Positions 62,118-64,000 of a stretch of 64,000 bases of DNA are shown piece by piece; position 1 is the stretch's first letter; each line of letters opens with the position of its first letter. Where the stretch lies: the NCBI GenBank assembly GCA_029866215.1, contig JARWZU010000075.1, forward strand, positions 1-64,000, in the 5' to 3' direction. The translations under genes were made by a program, and so were the position numbers. The notes under the pieces were generated by a model. That model was not told the origin of the DNA. It made no database searches and was given only the letters and a program-made list of their open reading frames with translations. The stretch is from Akkermansiaceae bacterium. Lineage in GTDB: Bacteria > Verrucomicrobiota > Verrucomicrobiia > Verrucomicrobiales > Akkermansiaceae.

Positions 62118-64000
62118 TGGAAAATCAACCTCCATCCAACCGCGAGAACACCAAGCCGTTTTTCAGCCCGGTGCGCACGGTTCTTCGCCGCACGATTTTC
62201 TTCGGGAGTGTGCTCACGGTGAACATCGTTGCCACGCTATGGCTCGCGGACCTGTTCTGGCGGATGGGCTTTCAGAAGGCTCACTTTCCGCTGCTGGCGA
62301 TCTTTGCGATTCTCAACGGTCTCCTCGTCCTCGGCTCATTCCATGCACTCTTCGGCGCGTTTGACACGCTCATGGGCCGGAAGCGTTCGGTTAGAATTAG
62401 TAAACTAGCCGAGGACAATGCCGGGCCCTTGCAGCAGCGCCACGCCGTGGTGATCCCCGTCTACAACGAGGACAGCGTGCGAGTGTGCGCCCGCATCGAG
62501 GCGATCTATCGGTCGATTGAGGCTACCGGCACGCTCGAGTCATTTGATTTTTTCATCCTCAGCGACACCCGCGACCTTGACCTGTGGGTCATGGAGGAAA
62601 CCTCATGGACCAACCTCTGCCGCCGTCTCGGCGGATTCGGGCGGATCTACTACCGCCGTCGTAAAACCAACGAGAACCGCAAGGCAGGTAACATCGGCGA
62701 CTTTGTCCGCACTTGGGGCGGTGGCTATGAGTCAATGCTGGTGCTTGATGCGGACAGCCTAATGGATGGCGCGGACGTCGTGAAGATGACGCGGGTGATG
62801 GAAGCCTACCCACGACTCGGAATTCTTCAAACGCCGCCCAAGTTGATTCGTGGAATCTCAGTCTTCACCCGCCTGCAACAATTTGCGATGCGGCTCTACG
62901 GACCGCTTTTCATTCGTGGATTAAACTATTGGCAACTGAGCGGCGGAAGCTACTGGGGCCACAACGCGCTAATCCGCGTGAAGCCATTTTCAGAATTTTG
63001 CGAGCTCCCCGCACTCCCCGGCCGGGAACCCTTCGGCGGTCGGATCCTTAGTCACGATTTCGTCGAAGCGGCTCTGATGGTTAGCCAAGGCTGGGAGGTC
63101 TGGCTCGCTTGGGACATCGAAGGGACCTACGAGGAAGCACCCCCTACCCTCATCGATCACCTCATCCGCGATCGTCGGTGGTGCCAAGGAAACCTCCAAC
63201 ACCTTTGGTTGATCTTTGCACGCAAGTTGCCATTTTCTGTTAGGATGCACTTGTTCATGGGGATCATGGCCTACCTCAGTAGTCCGCTTTGGTTCTTATT
63301 TCTTGCACTCGGAACTTGGGTGGCATGGGACCGCTTCTCAAGCCAACTCAGCGAGCTGCCGTTTGATAACTATTCCTCTCGCTGGCTTCATATCGATGGG
63401 ATTCAACAAAGTATCATTTTAACACTTTTTGTTTTCATCCTTCTCTTTCTGCCAAAAATTCTCGCAGTGATCGGTGCAATTTTATCCGGTCGCACTCGCC
63501 GCTCATTCGGTGGCGCGATCCCTATCATTTGCGGCGCGCTCATCGAGGTAATCGTTTCCATGCTACTGGCTTCCTGCGTCATGCTGGCGCACACCATGAT
63601 GGTGATGAGCATCATCCGCGGTCGCGCGGTCGGCTGGGGCAACCAAAACCGCGAGACCGACGGCACGGCTTGGTCTGACGCGTTCCGATTTCACTCGGCC
63701 CCAACGATTCTCGGAATCATCTGGGCTCTCATCGCCCTCAAAATCAACCTGAACTTTGCGGCGTGGATGAGCCCAATCCTTGCAGGCCTGATTTTGTCCG
63801 CACCCGTCTCAGTCTGGACCAGCCGCTCCCGCTACGGCCGTGCGCTCGGCAGACGCAACATCCTTTCGACACCCGAGGAAATCAATCCGCCCGAAATCAT
63901 CCGCCTCGCCGACCATGCGACGGCAGCAGTGGACCCGGCGCTTGATGCATCCATCGATGCTCGCCGCGGTGTGGTGGCTGCAATTGTGGATCCCTATGTG
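62117..64000 (+). CDS. opgH: Glucan biosynthesis glucosyltransferase OpgH (runs off right edge)
   Basis: 628 residues are visible, and the window ends before a stop. OpgH polymerises UDP-glucose into periplasmic glucan backbone and exports it. GT2 features in order: two N-terminal membrane segments (near 26-80), AVVIPVYNEDSVRVCARIEA near 115, FFILSDTRDLDLW, KAGNIGDFVRTWGGGYESML near 193 with the VLDADSLM aspartates, SHDFVEAALM and the product-binding RDRRWCQGNLQHLWL near 353 (the QxxRW-equivalent). Further membrane segments follow. Together with opgG this predicts osmoregulated periplasmic glucan synthesis. Confidence 0.94.
   Translation, partial: MENQPPSNRENTKPFFSPVRTVLRRTIFFGSVLTVNIVATLWLADLFWRMGFQKAHFPLLAIFAILNGLLVLGSFHALFGAFDTLMGRKRSVRISKLAEDNAGPLQQRHAVVIPVYNEDSVRVCARIEAIYRSIEATGTLESFDFFILSDTRDLDLWVMEETSWTNLCRRLGGFGRIYYRRRKTNENRKAGNIGDFVRTWGGGYESMLVLDADSLMDGADVVKMTRVMEAYPRLGILQTPPKLIRGISVFTRLQQFAMRLYGPLFIRGLNYWQLSGGSYWGHNALIRVKPFSEFCELPALPGREPFGGRILSHDFVEAALMVSQGWEVWLAWDIEGTYEEAPPTLIDHLIRDRRWCQGNLQHLWLIFARKLPFSVRMHLFMGIMAYLSSPLWFLFLALGTWVAWDRFSSQLSELPFDNYSSRWLHIDGIQQSIILTLFVFILLFLPKILAVIGAILSGRTRRSFGGAIPIICGALIEVIVSMLLASCVMLAHTMMVMSIIRGRAVGWGNQNRETDGTAWSDAFRFHSAPTILGIIWALIALKINLNFAAWMSPILAGLILSAPVSVWTSRSRYGRALGRRNILSTPEEINPPEIIRLADHATAAVDPALDASIDARRGVVAAIVDPYV

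Overview
The window looks like a chromosome segment of a Verrucomicrobiota bacterium, probably near Verrucomicrobiaceae/Luteolibacter. This is inferred from gene content and from protein families I recognise, not from a marker-gene comparison. Supporting points are a one-chain PurL of 1240 residues, an mcsA-mcsB-clpC set in an organism that is also Gram-negative in type (lpxI, opgG/opgH, a lipoprotein-type periplasmic binding protein), a family of proteins opening MNDRD, and few clear Shine-Dalgarno sites. Coding density is high and most genes are housekeeping.

Layout. 1-1.4 kb: edge of an IS3-type element, a nonsense-interrupted gene and a degenerate 21-bp-period repeat array. 1.5-5.1 kb: tRNA-Thr, an HU-like protein, and a hydrolase plus phosphoribosyltransferase/erythromycin-esterase pair. 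5.2-12.6 kb: an eight-gene, tightly overlapping lipid-modification operon (NTF2-like protein, desaturase, flavoprotein, DUF1365, Cfa, DUF2062, DUF1295, second Cfa-like methyltransferase). 12.6-17.9 kb: rpoN and purL. 17.9-24.4 kb: a mixed zone with a GH2 remnant, a DUF3293/GIY-YIG fusion, an S10 peptidase, a WYL regulator and secreted or unknown proteins. 24.5-32.5 kb: mdh, a GNAT protein, lpxI, tRNA-Leu, rpmI-rplT and two tail-to-tail UvrD-type helicases. 32.5-37.5 kb: a branched-chain amino-acid ABC operon (livKHMGF order) with a four-helix-bundle gene inserted between livG and livF. 37.6-38.2 kb: a possible transposase scrap and a second 21-bp array. 38.3-51.4 kb: a cupin, clpC, mcsB, mcsA, an ilvE-like aminotransferase, a CYTH protein, a secreted repeat protein, formyl-THF cyclo-ligase, apaG/aroB, a flavin reductase, xseA and katG. 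51.5-53.9 kb: a decayed accessory island holding an antitoxin with a truncated PIN-like toxin, a RhuM fragment, a third 21-bp array, two related gene scraps (DUF1080-like) and about three degenerate type I-C-like CRISPR repeats. 53.9-64 kb: tRNA-Tyr, a CPBP protease, an aminotransferase, a HIT protein, an MFS transporter, ctaA, a methyltransferase and the opgG / unknown membrane protein / opgH operon, which runs off the right edge.

How the genes fit together. The lipid operon probably remodels unsaturated membrane acyl chains: a desaturase makes the double bond and two SAM-dependent Cfa-type enzymes plus a flavoprotein modify it. McsA/McsB/ClpC would mark proteins with phospho-arginine and unfold them for degradation. 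OpgG/OpgH would build periplasmic glucans. The strongest candidate for something undescribed is the set of three unrelated-sequence arrays that share the same 21-bp period and all sit in accessory pockets beside broken genes. The next are the GIY-YIG fusion, the lipid cluster, and the CtsR-less arginine-kinase operon whose arginine-phosphate recognition residues appear intact.
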